From the NCBI GenBank assembly GCA_944388405.1, contig CALXIQ010000038.1, positions 1 through 64,000 of the forward strand: 64,000 nt of DNA. The letters run 5' to 3'. The notes below the pieces were generated by a model. The model searched no databases. It saw only the letters and a program-made list of their open reading frames with translations, and was not told the DNA's origin. Source of the stretch: an uncultured Ruminococcus sp. (GTDB lineage Bacteria; Bacillota; Clostridia; Oscillospirales; Ruminococcaceae). The position numbers and the translations under genes are program-made. Below, piece by piece: positions 8,924 through 18,908 of the stretch (position 1 is the stretch's first letter; each line of letters starts with the position of its first letter).

Positions 8924-10003
8924 ATGAAAAGAAGAATAGGCATTTTAACAAGCGGAGGAGATTGTCCGGGACTCAACGCCACTATCAGAGGAGTAGCAAA
9001 GGCTTGCTATGAGAGGTTCGGCGACGAGGTTGAGATAGTAGGTATTCAGGACGGATATTCCGGCCTTATAAACAATCAGTGCAAGGAAATGGTAAGCTCC
9101 GACTTTTCGGGAATACTCACTACCGGCGGAACTATTTTCGGAACAAAGCGTACTCCCTTTAAGATGATGAAGGTAGTGGGAGAAGATAATGTTGATAAGG
9201 TCAAAGCGATGAAGGAAACCTACAAGAAGCAGAAGCTTGACTGCCTGCTTACTCTGGGAGGAAACGGCACTCACAAAACCGCCAATCTCCTTTCACAGGA
9301 GGGGCTTAACGTTATCGGTCTGCCCAAAACCATAGACAACGACATCTGGGGCACAAGCGTGACCTTTGGTTTTCATACGGCGGTTGATACTGCTACCGAG
9401 GTTATAGACAGACTTCATACCACCGCAAATTCTCACGGACGTATTCTCGTGGTGGAGATTATGGGCAACAAAGCCGGTTGGCTTACTCTCTATTCCGGAA
9501 TCGCAGGAGGAGCGGATATGATAGTTATTCCCGAGATCCCCTATGATATAGACAAGCTGTGCGTAGCCTGTGAAAAGAGAAGCCGTTCAGGCAAGGGATT
9601 TTCTATTCTTGCGGTAGCGGAGGGCGCATATGATGTGGATGAAGCCAAGCTGAAAAAGAAGGAAAGAGCCAAGCTCCGCGCCGAGGCGGGAATTACCACT
9701 GCCACCAACCGTATAGCAAAGCAGATTGAGGAAAACACAGGCTGCGAAACAAGAGTCTGCGTTCCCGGCCATATGCTGAGGGGTGGAAGTCCTTCGGCTT
9801 ACGACAGGGTGCTTGCCACTAAGTTTGGCGTTCACGCCGCAGAGTTGATAGCCTCCGAAAAGTACGGCTATACCGTGGCTATGGTAGACGACGTGGTTTC
9901 AGAAAACCCGCTGTCCGAAATTGCGGGAAAAACCAAGTTTGTTCCCCAAGACGACCAGCTGGTTAAAACCGCTAAGGATATAGGCATTTCCTTCGGAGAT
10001 TAA
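8924..10003 (+). CDS. pfkA: 6-phosphofructokinase (phosphoryl donor uncertain)
   Basis: Phosphorylates fructose 6-phosphate to fructose 1,6-bisphosphate, the committed step of glycolysis. The protein opens with ILTSGGDCPGLNA and contains PKTIDND with the catalytic aspartate, and MGNKAGWL in place of MGRxxGxL. At 359 residues it is longer than the ~320 of the E. coli ATP enzyme. The donor-specificity positions are mixed: GGNGT keeps the small Gly of ATP enzymes, while PKTIDND has the Lys typical of pyrophosphate-dependent and mixed-group enzymes. ATP versus pyrophosphate use therefore cannot be settled by eye. Monocistronic with its own promoter and a strong terminator. Confidence 0.88.
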   Translation: MKRRIGILTSGGDCPGLNATIRGVAKACYERFGDEVEIVGIQDGYSGLINNQCKEMVSSDFSGILTTGGTIFGTKRTPFKMMKVVGEDNVDKVKAMKETYKKQKLDCLLTLGGNGTHKTANLLSQEGLNVIGLPKTIDNDIWGTSVTFGFHTAVDTATEVIDRLHTTANSHGRILVVEIMGNKAGWLTLYSGIAGGADMIVIPEIPYDIDKLCVACEKRSRSGKGFSILAVAEGAYDVDEAKLKKKERAKLRAEAGITTATNRIAKQIEENTGCETRVCVPGHMLRGGSPSAYDRVLATKFGVHAAELIASEKYGYTVAMVDDVVSENPLSEIAGKTKFVPQDDQLVKTAKDIGISFGD

Positions 10004-10029
10004 GCTTGAATTTATCCATCTGAATATGT

Positions 10030-10073
10030 AAAAGCGTTCACCTGTCAAGCGGCAGATGAACGCTTTTTTGTTT
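10030..10073. terminator. Terminator after pfkA, shared with the convergent gene
   Basis: Arms 10030-10040 and 10057-10067 (AAAAGCGTTCA and its complement), followed by a T-rich run on the plus strand and A-rich on the minus strand. Confidence 0.8.
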
Positions 10074-10074
10074 T

Positions 10075-11046
10075 TTAGTTGTTGTCGGAATCAGACTCTG
10101 CAGCTGAGCTGCTGTTATCCACAGGCTCGGTGGATAAACCGGGGTCGTCGGTTTCTTTGGCACGTTGAGTTAAATCTTCTACAATGCGTGAGAATATCTC
10201 AAAGTTTACATCATAGCTTTCCTGCATATCCTCCAGCGAATCGCCCATGGTATCTTTAGGCGTCCGCAGGCAGAGATGAACGTCGTTAGGCATATATTCG
10301 TACCTCAGCTCCTCTGCAAGCAGCTGAAAATTCAGCGATAAGCCGTATTCGTCGATGTAGGGATTTCCGGGGAAGTCCTCTGAAAGGTCTGATTTCATAA
10401 GCCCTTGAAAATCGGGCTCGGTATTGGAATCGGTTATTACCATTATGCAGTCGCCCGACTGGAGCTGGGCAAGAAACTGTGACTGATAGCTTTGCTGAGC
10501 GGTATCGGCAGAACCTGAATTAAGCGGCAGTATAAGCACCGAAACGTGAACCTTGCCGTCGCCGTTAAGGTCGTCGGTGTATTTTTCAAAGAAGGTTTCA
10601 AGCTCCTCGCCCCTTAGCTGCAATCCGTTGTTTGCTATCATCATTACTGTAATATCGGGGTCCTCACGGGAAAGGGTATCATAGGTTATAAATCCCACCA
10701 CTATCACGATAAACGCTGCAAAGAGAATCCATATTTTATTGTGATACCATATGTTAGCAAGCCTTTCCTTGCCATGAAGTTCACGAGGTTTTTCGTGCTC
10801 CTCCTTGATGGTGTCAGATTCGGAGATTACGCCGTTTTTTAGCTTCATAAGCTCAATTCGTTCCTGAGCTATACGCTTTTCACGCTCCTCACGCTGCCTG
10901 CGTTCAAGCTTTTTCTGCTCTTCAAGGGCGGCTTTGCGTTTTTCCTCTTCCTCACGGCGTTTGTTCTGTTCTTCTTCGGCAAGCTTTTTTTCGTATTCGT
11001 AATCGTCTCCCGAAAGCGGACCTCCGCTTTTGCTTATTTTGTCCAT
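10075..11046 (-). CDS. Unknown coiled-coil single-pass membrane protein
   Basis: No family is recognised. The first ~100 residues are dominated by Glu, Lys, Arg and Gln in a pattern typical of a long charged helix or coiled coil (KKLAEEEQNKRREEEE type). A single hydrophobic segment follows at about residues 104-125. The remaining ~195 residues would lie outside the cell, include acidic stretches and a Thr/Ser-rich tail, and have no cysteine cluster or obvious catalytic motif. The layout suggests a membrane-anchored scaffold or envelope protein. ATG 11046 is the only plausible in-frame start, but it has a poor ribosome site; a strong AAGGAGGT lies about 35 bases upstream, next to a 6-codon reading frame. 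Single gene. Confidence 0.65.
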   Translation of the reverse strand: MDKISKSGGPLSGDDYEYEKKLAEEEQNKRREEEEKRKAALEEQKKLERRQREEREKRIAQERIELMKLKNGVISESDTIKEEHEKPRELHGKERLANIWYHNKIWILFAAFIVIVVGFITYDTLSREDPDITVMMIANNGLQLRGEELETFFEKYTDDLNGDGKVHVSVLILPLNSGSADTAQQSYQSQFLAQLQSGDCIMVITDSNTEPDFQGLMKSDLSEDFPGNPYIDEYGLSLNFQLLAEELRYEYMPNDVHLCLRTPKDTMGDSLEDMQESYDVNFEIFSRIVEDLTQRAKETDDPGLSTEPVDNSSSAAESDSDNN

Positions 11047-11164
11047 AGCAAAACTATGCTCCCGGCGGGAACATACCTCCTTCTGTTTGTATTTCAGTTT
11101 TACTTATTATACACGTTTAATATTAACTGCGTATTAACATATTCAAATACAGCCCGAAATAAAG

Positions 11165-11208
11165 AAAACACCGCACAAAGCCGAAATTCGGTGTTTGCAC
11201 GGTGTTTA
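11165..11208 (-). terminator. Terminator after the sugar-binding lipoprotein gene
   Basis: AAACACCGTGCAAA-type stem at 11165-11180 with 11195-11208, with an inner CCGAAATTCGG hairpin, about 60 bases downstream of the stop. Confidence 0.65.
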
Positions 11209-11269
11209 TTATCGTTATGTATACGGATAGGTATTAAAAACTACAAAACTACTTGTAAATCTTCAAAGC

Positions 11270-12703
11270 TTATTCACCCGAAAGACTCTCCTGAGCCTGA
11301 TTGATCATATAATCAAGCGACTGCTCGTAGGATGCAACAACCTCAGACCATGTGGTTGCATCAGCAGGGTTCATACAGCTCTTGAGGATTGTATCGGTTG
11401 TATTAGAAATGTCAGGAGAAACGCCTGCATTGAACTCGAATACAGGATTTGCTTCGATTAGATCGTAAACTTCATTTCTCATTTCGATCATTTCATCAGT
11501 CCAGCCGTAGTCGTTCTGAAGCTGCTCGATACCGATGTTCTTAACTGATTCATCGATTTCAGCATATCTTGCACAATCAAGGAATGCTGCTACGCCTTCA
11601 GGATTGGAAGCGCCTTCAACGATGCAGAAGCCGTGAACTCTTGCAGGAGCATACTGAGCTTCTGAATCTGCTGCGCAAGGAACAGGAACAAACATAACGT
11701 CGCCTGCGCTGATGTCGCCGAATACTTCGGTAGCAGAAGGAGCGTCCTCAATTGACCACAGACCAACGATGTAGAAGAGTGTCAGACCTGTGCCGATTCC
11801 GGCGCCGACTGTGTTATCTCTCATCTCCCAGTTGTGCTCGTTCTTAGGATAGCAAACTCCGTTGAGCTGTAAGTCATACAGCATGTTCTGAGCCTTTGCA
11901 AGCTCGGGGCTTGAAATGTTATTGGTGATAACTCCGTTCTCCATGCTGATAAGCGGTAAACCGGAGGATGCTGTGAGAGCGGTGTCGTAATACCAGCCAT
12001 CAAGCGCATATTTATCGTTTTCAGCGTCGGTAAATTCAACACACATATCAGCAAAGGTATCCCAGTTCCATTCGCCGTTAGCATAAAGATCGGCAGGATC
12101 ATCCAGGCCTTCAGCTTCAATGATTGTTCTGTTGTAAATAGTAACATAGCAAGGGTCAACTCTTACAACGCCAACATAGTGAGAATCTTCATACATAAAC
12201 TCATCCATAGCCGTCTTCATATCAGCCCACAGCGGATCTTCAAAATCGATATAATCATCGATTGGCTGAATCATATCTCTGAGTGCGCCTCTCGGGAATA
12301 CGTCCATATCGTCCGCACCGATGAAGTCGGGAGCTTCATTTGAAAGCAAAAGTGAAGCCAGGTCGTCAAATTTTGATTCCCAGGTAGTCTGAGAGTAATT
12401 GATTACTCCGTTGTACTTGGTCTGGAACAGAGCCAGGTCAACGCCTATTTCCTTATCTGCAGAAGCTGTCGGGTTAATGTCATAGAATGAGAACCAGGTA
12501 ATCTCATTGCTCTCAAGCTCTCTCGGTTCGGTAATGCTGTCAGCAAGTCGCTGAACAATCTCCTGCTGGGATTCTTCAAGCTCCTTGGGGGGCATTGAAG
12601 ATGAATCAGCTTCTGAACCTTCGCTGTCGCCACAAGCAGCAACGCTTAATGCCATACTCAGTGCAAGAATAGCAGCGGCTGCACGTTTGATTTTGCTCGT
12701 CAT
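11270..12703 (-). CDS. Extracellular solute-binding lipoprotein of a carbohydrate ABC transporter (family 1)
   Basis: Binds an oligosaccharide outside the membrane and hands it to an ABC importer. A signal peptide with lipobox (LSVAAC, Cys at about residue 24) is followed by a Ser/Glu/Asp-rich linker and an alpha/beta binding fold of about 430 residues with many aromatic residues, typical of sugar-binding proteins. The ATG has a good ribosome site (AAAGGAG). No permease or ATPase gene lies anywhere in the window, so its partner must be elsewhere or it must serve a shared transporter. It follows the repeat-bearing surface protein on the same strand by 110 bases without a clear terminator, so the two may be co-transcribed. 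The ligand is unknown; neighbours suggest plant oligosaccharides. Confidence 0.8.
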   Translation of the reverse strand: MTSKIKRAAAAILALSMALSVAACGDSEGSEADSSSMPPKELEESQQEIVQRLADSITEPRELESNEITWFSFYDINPTASADKEIGVDLALFQTKYNGVINYSQTTWESKFDDLASLLLSNEAPDFIGADDMDVFPRGALRDMIQPIDDYIDFEDPLWADMKTAMDEFMYEDSHYVGVVRVDPCYVTIYNRTIIEAEGLDDPADLYANGEWNWDTFADMCVEFTDAENDKYALDGWYYDTALTASSGLPLISMENGVITNNISSPELAKAQNMLYDLQLNGVCYPKNEHNWEMRDNTVGAGIGTGLTLFYIVGLWSIEDAPSATEVFGDISAGDVMFVPVPCAADSEAQYAPARVHGFCIVEGASNPEGVAAFLDCARYAEIDESVKNIGIEQLQNDYGWTDEMIEMRNEVYDLIEANPVFEFNAGVSPDISNTTDTILKSCMNPADATTWSEVVASYEQSLDYMINQAQESLSGE

Positions 12704-12813
12704 TAAAATAAACTCCTTTCAATGCGTTTTAATCAAAGCTGCTGCCATGCCGGCAAGTGGTTCACCGAAAGTGAAGATATGTTCAGCCTTGTCTTAAAAC
12801 TTACAGTGTTAAA

Positions 12814-13629
12814 TTACTTGTGCTTCTTTGATACTACCAGTGCAGCGGATGCAAGTGCAAGACCGGCAAGTACAACTTCGCCTGCGCCTGTATCAGCGTT
12901 AACGTTTTCACTTGCAGAATCATCGCCGGTAGCGGTTGAATCGGTGTCTGTAGTTGAATCAGTGTCTGTGGTTGAGTCTGTGTCTGTGGTCGAATCAGTA
13001 TCGGTTGTTGAATCGGTGTCGGTTGTTGAGTCCTCACCTGCAGTGTCAAGGTTGAAGTCGACTGTTATCGCAAGTGTACCGCCGTTGAAAGCACCTTCAG
13101 CGTCCCAGCCTGCAACTTCGGGAGTAGCAGCAGTTAACACCGTTCCGTCATCAGCAACGTCGTCAACAGGTCTGATGTTGATTCTGAAGCCTTCGGTTTC
13201 GTCAACAACAGCTTCAGTTATTTCCAAAACAGATGAAAGCTCGGTAACGTTGCCGTCATTATCTGTGAATTCAGCTTTTGTAATCGTTATCTCATAAGGT
13301 GAATTTTCAACAGGAAGATTTGCGACTACAATACCCATGCTACCAAGAGTACCGCCGCTTGGCATTGTGAGAGCCTCATTGATGGTATAATTGAATTCCA
13401 GAATTCCGTCTTCTGTAATTCCAACCCAGTCACTCTGATTCCAAGCCCAGTTGGTGCCCATGTAGTAAGCCTGACCGCCGATTGAATAGAAAGCGTCGTT
13501 CATTTCCGTATCGTCTGCCGAGGGATAAACTACATCGCCCAGGTTAGTTGCTGCAGAAGCACTGAGAGCCATTACAGATGTAGCCAGCGTTGCTGCAGTA
13601 AAGCCTACAAATAATTTTTTGAGTTTCAT
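12814..13629 (-). CDS. Secreted surface protein with Thr-Asp-Ser repeats and a sortase-like C-terminal signal
   Basis: Probably a cell-wall-attached protein of unknown function. It starts with a signal peptide (Lys-rich n-region, hydrophobic core, cleavage near SASA). A ~180-residue domain rich in Trp, Tyr and beta-prone segments follows, which could bind carbohydrate, but no family is certain. Then comes a linker of about five TDTDST-type hexapeptides encoded by 18-bp tandem repeats. The C-terminus has NADTG, a hydrophobic stretch and a KKHK tail, the architecture of an LPXTG-type sorting signal. ATG 13629 is preceded by GGAGGAA. The gene upstream of it on this strand is a GH5 enzyme behind a terminator, and it may be co-transcribed with the solute-binding lipoprotein. 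Confidence 0.75.
   Translation of the reverse strand: MKLKKLFVGFTAATLATSVMALSASAATNLGDVVYPSADDTEMNDAFYSIGGQAYYMGTNWAWNQSDWVGITEDGILEFNYTINEALTMPSGGTLGSMGIVVANLPVENSPYEITITKAEFTDNDGNVTELSSVLEITEAVVDETEGFRINIRPVDDVADDGTVLTAATPEVAGWDAEGAFNGGTLAITVDFNLDTAGEDSTTDTDSTTDTDSTTDTDSTTDTDSTTDTDSTATGDDSASENVNADTGAGEVVLAGLALASAALVVSKKHK
12935..13030. repeat. 18-bp tandem repeat array encoding TDTDST units
   Basis: Five 18-bp units start at 12935, 12953, 12971, 12989 and 13007, followed by a partial unit. Each reads like GTTGAATCGGTGTCTGTR on the plus strand. Copies differ at a few, mostly third-codon positions. The array encodes the linker of the surface protein and is a candidate site of length variation. 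Confidence 0.9.
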
Positions 13630-13706
13630 AAACAATTCCTCCAATACAATGTTTTTTGGTTCTGATTACTGAACGATAGTCCGATTACTTATCAGTTCCT
13701 ACTACA

Positions 13707-13735
13707 ATTATAAACGTTTACTTTCTTAATTACAA
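13707..13735 (-). promoter_or_regulatory. Putative surface-protein promoter with TAAACGTTTA palindrome
   Basis: Minus strand TTGTAA (13730-13735) and TATAAT (13707-13712), 17-base spacing. A perfect 10-bp palindrome TAAACGTTTA (13711-13720) touches the -10 box and could be a LacI-type operator. Confidence 0.5.
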
Positions 13736-13797
13736 TAGTAAAAAGCGCAAAAAGACTGACACTTTGTGCATTGCCCTTTCATTTTTTTATAATTACT

Positions 13798-13838
13798 AAA
13801 AAATTCGTCCGGCAGAAAAGCTCAGTTCTCTGCCGGAC
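13798..13838 (-). terminator. Terminator after the intracellular GH5 gene
   Basis: Arms 13807-13816 and 13829-13838 (GTCCGGCAGA and its complement), followed on the minus strand by a run of six T residues. The stretch 13839-13927 up to the GH5 stop holds no gene that can be supported. Confidence 0.75.
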
Positions 13839-13927
13839 AATCTAAGGAGGGGATTTATCATAAATGACTATAATCGATTAAAAGCTTTGAAACTCTTTGC
13901 GCAAAATTGCATAAAAGCAAAATTAAA

Positions 13928-14953
13928 TTAAAGCAGATTAGTGACCTTATCTCTAACTGACTTCATGTGCTCGTCGCTCAATCCGTAATCAACGCCCTTG
14001 TAGCTCCATGCGGCACGTCCTATTCCAAGCTTCTTAAATGCAGAGTTAATGTCCTCGTACCATTTTAATGTATCCTCGGGAGTTGCCATGTTAATAACGC
14101 CGTACTCGCCGCAGTAAAGCGCAACTCCACGTTCTTCGCAAAGCTTTACAGCCTTTTCAAAATGTCTTTCAAAGTAAGCGGAATCAAAGCCGCTGTCTGG
14201 AACGTCGAGATAGGTCTGGATATAATCCATGCCGATTTCCTTCATAATCCTGCGGTATTCAAAAATATCTCCGGGATAGGATATATGCAGATCGTCGGGC
14301 ATTTTTTCAAGCCAGTACGCCGCCTGATGAGTAAACAAAAATGGGTCGTAGCAATGGAAGGTGTACACCACATTTTCATCGTAGGGCAGCGCTAAATCGG
14401 GAAGGGCGTCGATGGAGTTGTTCCAATATCCACCTAAAACGATTTTGGTATCGGGGGCATAGGCTCGGATTTTCTTGATTACGGTGGTGCTGATTCTGTT
14501 CCAGGTGTCGCTCAGCTCTCTGTCGGTAACCTCGTTGAGAAGCTCGAAGGCAACCCTGTCCGAATACTTGCCGTAACGCTGCGCCAGTCTCTCCCAAAGA
14601 GAGTAAAACCGTTCCTGTAACGCCTCGCTTTCAAAAAATCCGCTTTCGTTATATCCCGCATGGAAGGAAAAGCCTGCAGTTTTGTGCAAATCAAGTATCA
14701 TGTTGAGCTTGTATTTTTTACACATATCAATAGCAGTTTGTATGTAGTCGTAACCGCTTTCGATAACCTCGCCCTCGTCGGTTTCGATTATGTTATAGTC
14801 AATCGGAACGCGAACATGGTCGACGCCCCAGTCGGCAATAGTTTTGAAATCGTTCTCATTAATAAAGGTATCCAGGTGCTCTTTATCATAAGTACCCTGG
14901 GAAAGCCATCCTCCCAGATTTATGCCTTTTTCAAAGCCTGAAAATCTTTTCAT
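13928..14953 (-). CDS. Glycoside hydrolase family 5 enzyme, probably intracellular
   Basis: Retaining beta-glycosidase of the cellulase A family. The acid/base is Glu141 in FELLNEVTD and the nucleophile is Glu283 in YCGEYGV. INLGGWLSQG at the N-terminus and DHVRVPIDY match the first GH5 strands, and a Trp-Ser-Tyr motif near the end closes the active site. It is a single 341-residue domain. There is no signal peptide or lipobox, unlike the two GH5 lipoproteins further on, so it should act on imported oligosaccharides. It starts six bases after the AraC regulator gene ends, so the two form an operon and the regulator probably controls it. Exact substrate (beta-glucan, xyloglucan or mannan fragments) is unknown. 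Confidence 0.85.
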   Translation of the reverse strand: MKRFSGFEKGINLGGWLSQGTYDKEHLDTFINENDFKTIADWGVDHVRVPIDYNIIETDEGEVIESGYDYIQTAIDMCKKYKLNMILDLHKTAGFSFHAGYNESGFFESEALQERFYSLWERLAQRYGKYSDRVAFELLNEVTDRELSDTWNRISTTVIKKIRAYAPDTKIVLGGYWNNSIDALPDLALPYDENVVYTFHCYDPFLFTHQAAYWLEKMPDDLHISYPGDIFEYRRIMKEIGMDYIQTYLDVPDSGFDSAYFERHFEKAVKLCEERGVALYCGEYGVINMATPEDTLKWYEDINSAFKKLGIGRAAWSYKGVDYGLSDEHMKSVRDKVTNLL

Positions 14954-14959
14954 ATAGTA

Positions 14960-15754
14960 TTACCTCTTTTCGTTATTTCTTTCTGCACGGAATTCGGAAG
15001 GGGTCATGCCGGTTTTGTTTTTGAACTGCCGCATAAAATGTGTGTCCGAAGAATACCCGCACATTTGTGCAATATGGGTAACGGTGTAGTCGGTTGAGGA
15101 AAGAAGATATTTTGCACGCTCTATACGACTTGCTATAACGTCGTTCATTGGAGTTGTGCCGAATATTTTCTTGTACATATGCTGAAATGAGGAACGGCTG
15201 GCGGTAAGCTCGTGAGCAATCCCGTCTATGTTCCAGTCGTTAGAAGGCATATTGTAAATCTTTGTGCGCAGCATAGAAAGTTTTTTGTGCCACGTTCCGA
15301 AATCCTCGCTGACCGACATATGCATTTTCTCGCTAAGCTTAATGAAAAACAGCTTTGCCAGCAAATCTACCGAATCCGACTTGAACAGATTTTCTGAATA
15401 GCTTTCGTAACACATCATATTAACAAACACCGAAAGCTCCGCTACGCTGTCAAGCTCGAGGACCTTATCAAAAGGTATGTCAAGCGCCGTAATAAAACGC
15501 TCATCCTCCTCGTTATCGGGAAGAAAATGAAACCAGTCGTTGCCGAACTGTGCGCCGTCGGCTTTGTAGAACTGGGGAGTTCCCTTGTTGTAAAGCACGG
15601 CGGAATTAGCATCCGCCCTATGTTCAACGCCGTTTATGGTAAATATTGCAGGCGTTTTAATAAGCAGCATAAGATAGTCTCCCGAACCGTTCGGGCGGCT
15701 GATAAAAAAATCAGCATCGTGATAGTGATTGTATCCAACGTTTGTAACCCGCAA
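14960..15754 (-). CDS. AraC-family transcriptional regulator
   Basis: The N-terminal ~150 residues look like a cupin-type sugar-sensing domain, and the C-terminal ~100 residues hold the paired helix-turn-helix of AraC proteins (IAQMCGYSSDTHFMRQFKN, then GMTPSEFR). The start is a TTG at 15754 with GGAGGG seven bases away. It is co-transcribed with the downstream GH5 gene and divergent from the GH51 arabinofuranosidase gene 242 bases away. The natural targets are that shared intergenic region and the arabinose or glucan genes nearby. Confidence 0.88.
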   Translation of the reverse strand: MRVTNVGYNHYHDADFFISRPNGSGDYLMLLIKTPAIFTINGVEHRADANSAVLYNKGTPQFYKADGAQFGNDWFHFLPDNEEDERFITALDIPFDKVLELDSVAELSVFVNMMCYESYSENLFKSDSVDLLAKLFFIKLSEKMHMSVSEDFGTWHKKLSMLRTKIYNMPSNDWNIDGIAHELTASRSSFQHMYKKIFGTTPMNDVIASRIERAKYLLSSTDYTVTHIAQMCGYSSDTHFMRQFKNKTGMTPSEFRAERNNEKR

Positions 15755-15981
15755 AACACAGCCCTCCTAACCCTTACAGGTTCAATTACAAACATTATTA
15801 TAATACAAACATGCAGAAAAAGCAATAGCATATAATACTAAACCACTGATTTATTGCGCAAATTATTACAAGAAAATGGATTGGAAAAACCGTTAAGTTT
15901 GCATGATATGTCAGTGTTATTGCATTATAAATTATTGTAATTTGATATACTGTGATGTAGAATGAAATTGTATAATGATAA

Positions 15982-17475
<1,494 letters not shown>

Positions 17476-17490
17476 TATGAGGTGAGCGTT

Positions 17491-18789
17491 GTGAAAAAAT
17501 TTAAATTGATTGCTATTATGACGGCTTTGGTAATGACGCTTGGCTGTTTTGCAGGCTGCGGCGACAGTGATTCGTCCTCACAGTCTGAAACCAACACAAG
17601 CGGTGAAACTTCAAGTCAGGTTGAGGAAGAGGAAGACCTCAACCGTCCCGGCGAGATGAGAGGACTTACGGCTACTGAACTGGTTGCGGAGATGAAAACC
17701 GGATGGAATCTTGGAAATTCCCTTGATTCCACAAGTGCAGAGGGTCTGGAGGCGGAAACTTCCTGGAATAACCCTGTAACCACAAAGGAAATGATTGACG
17801 CTGTAGCGGCAGGCGGATTTGACCTTATCAGAATTCCTGTTACCTGGGGCGGACATATGGGAGAAGGTCCCGACTACACCGTTGACGAAGAGTGGATGGA
17901 CAGAGTGCAGGAGGTTGTCAACTACGCTGTTGACAACGATATGTATGTTATTCTTGACGCTCATCACGAGGAGGACTGGTGTATACCCGACTACGAGCAT
18001 GTGGACGCTTCCTCCGAACAGCTTTATGCGCTGTGGGTGCAGATTGCGGAACGCTTTAAGGATTACGGAGATAAGCTGGTCTTCAACGGACTTAACGAAA
18101 ACAGAATAATCGGCAGCGCCACCGAATGGACAGGCGGAACTGAGGAAACCAGACGTTGCCTTGATACCTACAATCAGACCTTTATTGACGCTGTACGTTC
18201 TACCGGTGGAAACAATGAAACCAGACTGCTTCTGATTACAACGGTTGCAGCCTCCAGCGATAGCCAGGCGATTAACGATGTGGCTATTCCCGACGATGAG
18301 AATATAGGCTTCTCAATCCACGCTTATACGCCCTATTCCTTTACCTATCACTCGGGAGAAACCTGGGAGCTTTATACCTGGGACGGCACTCACACCTATG
18401 AAATTGAAAATATGTTCAACGGTCTTAAAACCGCATTTCTTGACAAGGGCGTGCCGGTAATCATCACCGAGTACGGCGCAGTTAATAAGTTCTACACCGA
18501 CGAGCTGGAAGAGGAAACAGGCGAGCTCACCAACGAGCAGCAGGTGATAAACTGGGTTACCGATTATCTCACCATTGCTAAATCCCATGGCATTCCTTGC
18601 GTATGGTGGGATAACAACTCTTACATATCAAACGGCGAGCAGTTCGGACTTCTGGACCGTGATACATGTGAATGGTTTACCGAAGATGTGCTTAATGCGA
18701 TAATGGCGGTTTATGAGGATTCGGGAGATACGACCGATACCTCTGATTCCGTAGAAGTTGCCGATTCGGAGGATTCATCCGAAGCTTAG
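17491..18789 (+). CDS. GH5 endoglucanase-like lipoprotein, copy 1
   Basis: Cell-surface cellulase-family enzyme cutting beta-glucan chains. The signal peptide ends in FAGC (lipid-anchored Cys23), followed by a Ser/Glu-rich linker and a GH5 domain starting at about residue 55 (GWNLGNSLD). The acid/base is Glu203 and the nucleophile Glu327 in ITEYGAV. The residue after the acid/base is Asn (NEN) where GH5 enzymes nearly always have Pro (NEP), and the next copy has NEP. A second Asp/Glu-rich linker ends the protein. GTG 17491 is chosen over GTG 17482 because GAGGTGA at 17479-17485 overlaps the latter and because copy 2 starts at the same residue. Confidence 0.88.
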   Translation: MKKFKLIAIMTALVMTLGCFAGCGDSDSSSQSETNTSGETSSQVEEEEDLNRPGEMRGLTATELVAEMKTGWNLGNSLDSTSAEGLEAETSWNNPVTTKEMIDAVAAGGFDLIRIPVTWGGHMGEGPDYTVDEEWMDRVQEVVNYAVDNDMYVILDAHHEEDWCIPDYEHVDASSEQLYALWVQIAERFKDYGDKLVFNGLNENRIIGSATEWTGGTEETRRCLDTYNQTFIDAVRSTGGNNETRLLLITTVAASSDSQAINDVAIPDDENIGFSIHAYTPYSFTYHSGETWELYTWDGTHTYEIENMFNGLKTAFLDKGVPVIITEYGAVNKFYTDELEEETGELTNEQQVINWVTDYLTIAKSHGIPCVWWDNNSYISNGEQFGLLDRDTCEWFTEDVLNAIMAVYEDSGDTTDTSDSVEVADSEDSSEA

Positions 18790-18908
18790 TCTAAAGACAG
18801 GCATTGATAAGCTGGCGGTAATCGTTAATAATTTAAATGAGCAAACATATTTGCTGCACGCATAAATAACGTGCCGGAAATCGAAAAAATTAATATGAGG
18901 TGAGCATA

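Noticed and set aside
12722..13297. Plus-strand open frame of repeated VESVSV units
   Set aside because: It is the antisense of the surface protein's tandem-repeat linker; it has no ribosome site and the minus-strand protein has a signal peptide and sorting signal.
13844..13882. AAGGAGGGG followed by ATG near 13863
   Set aside because: The reading frame closes after five codons, so the ribosome-like sequence is probably chance.
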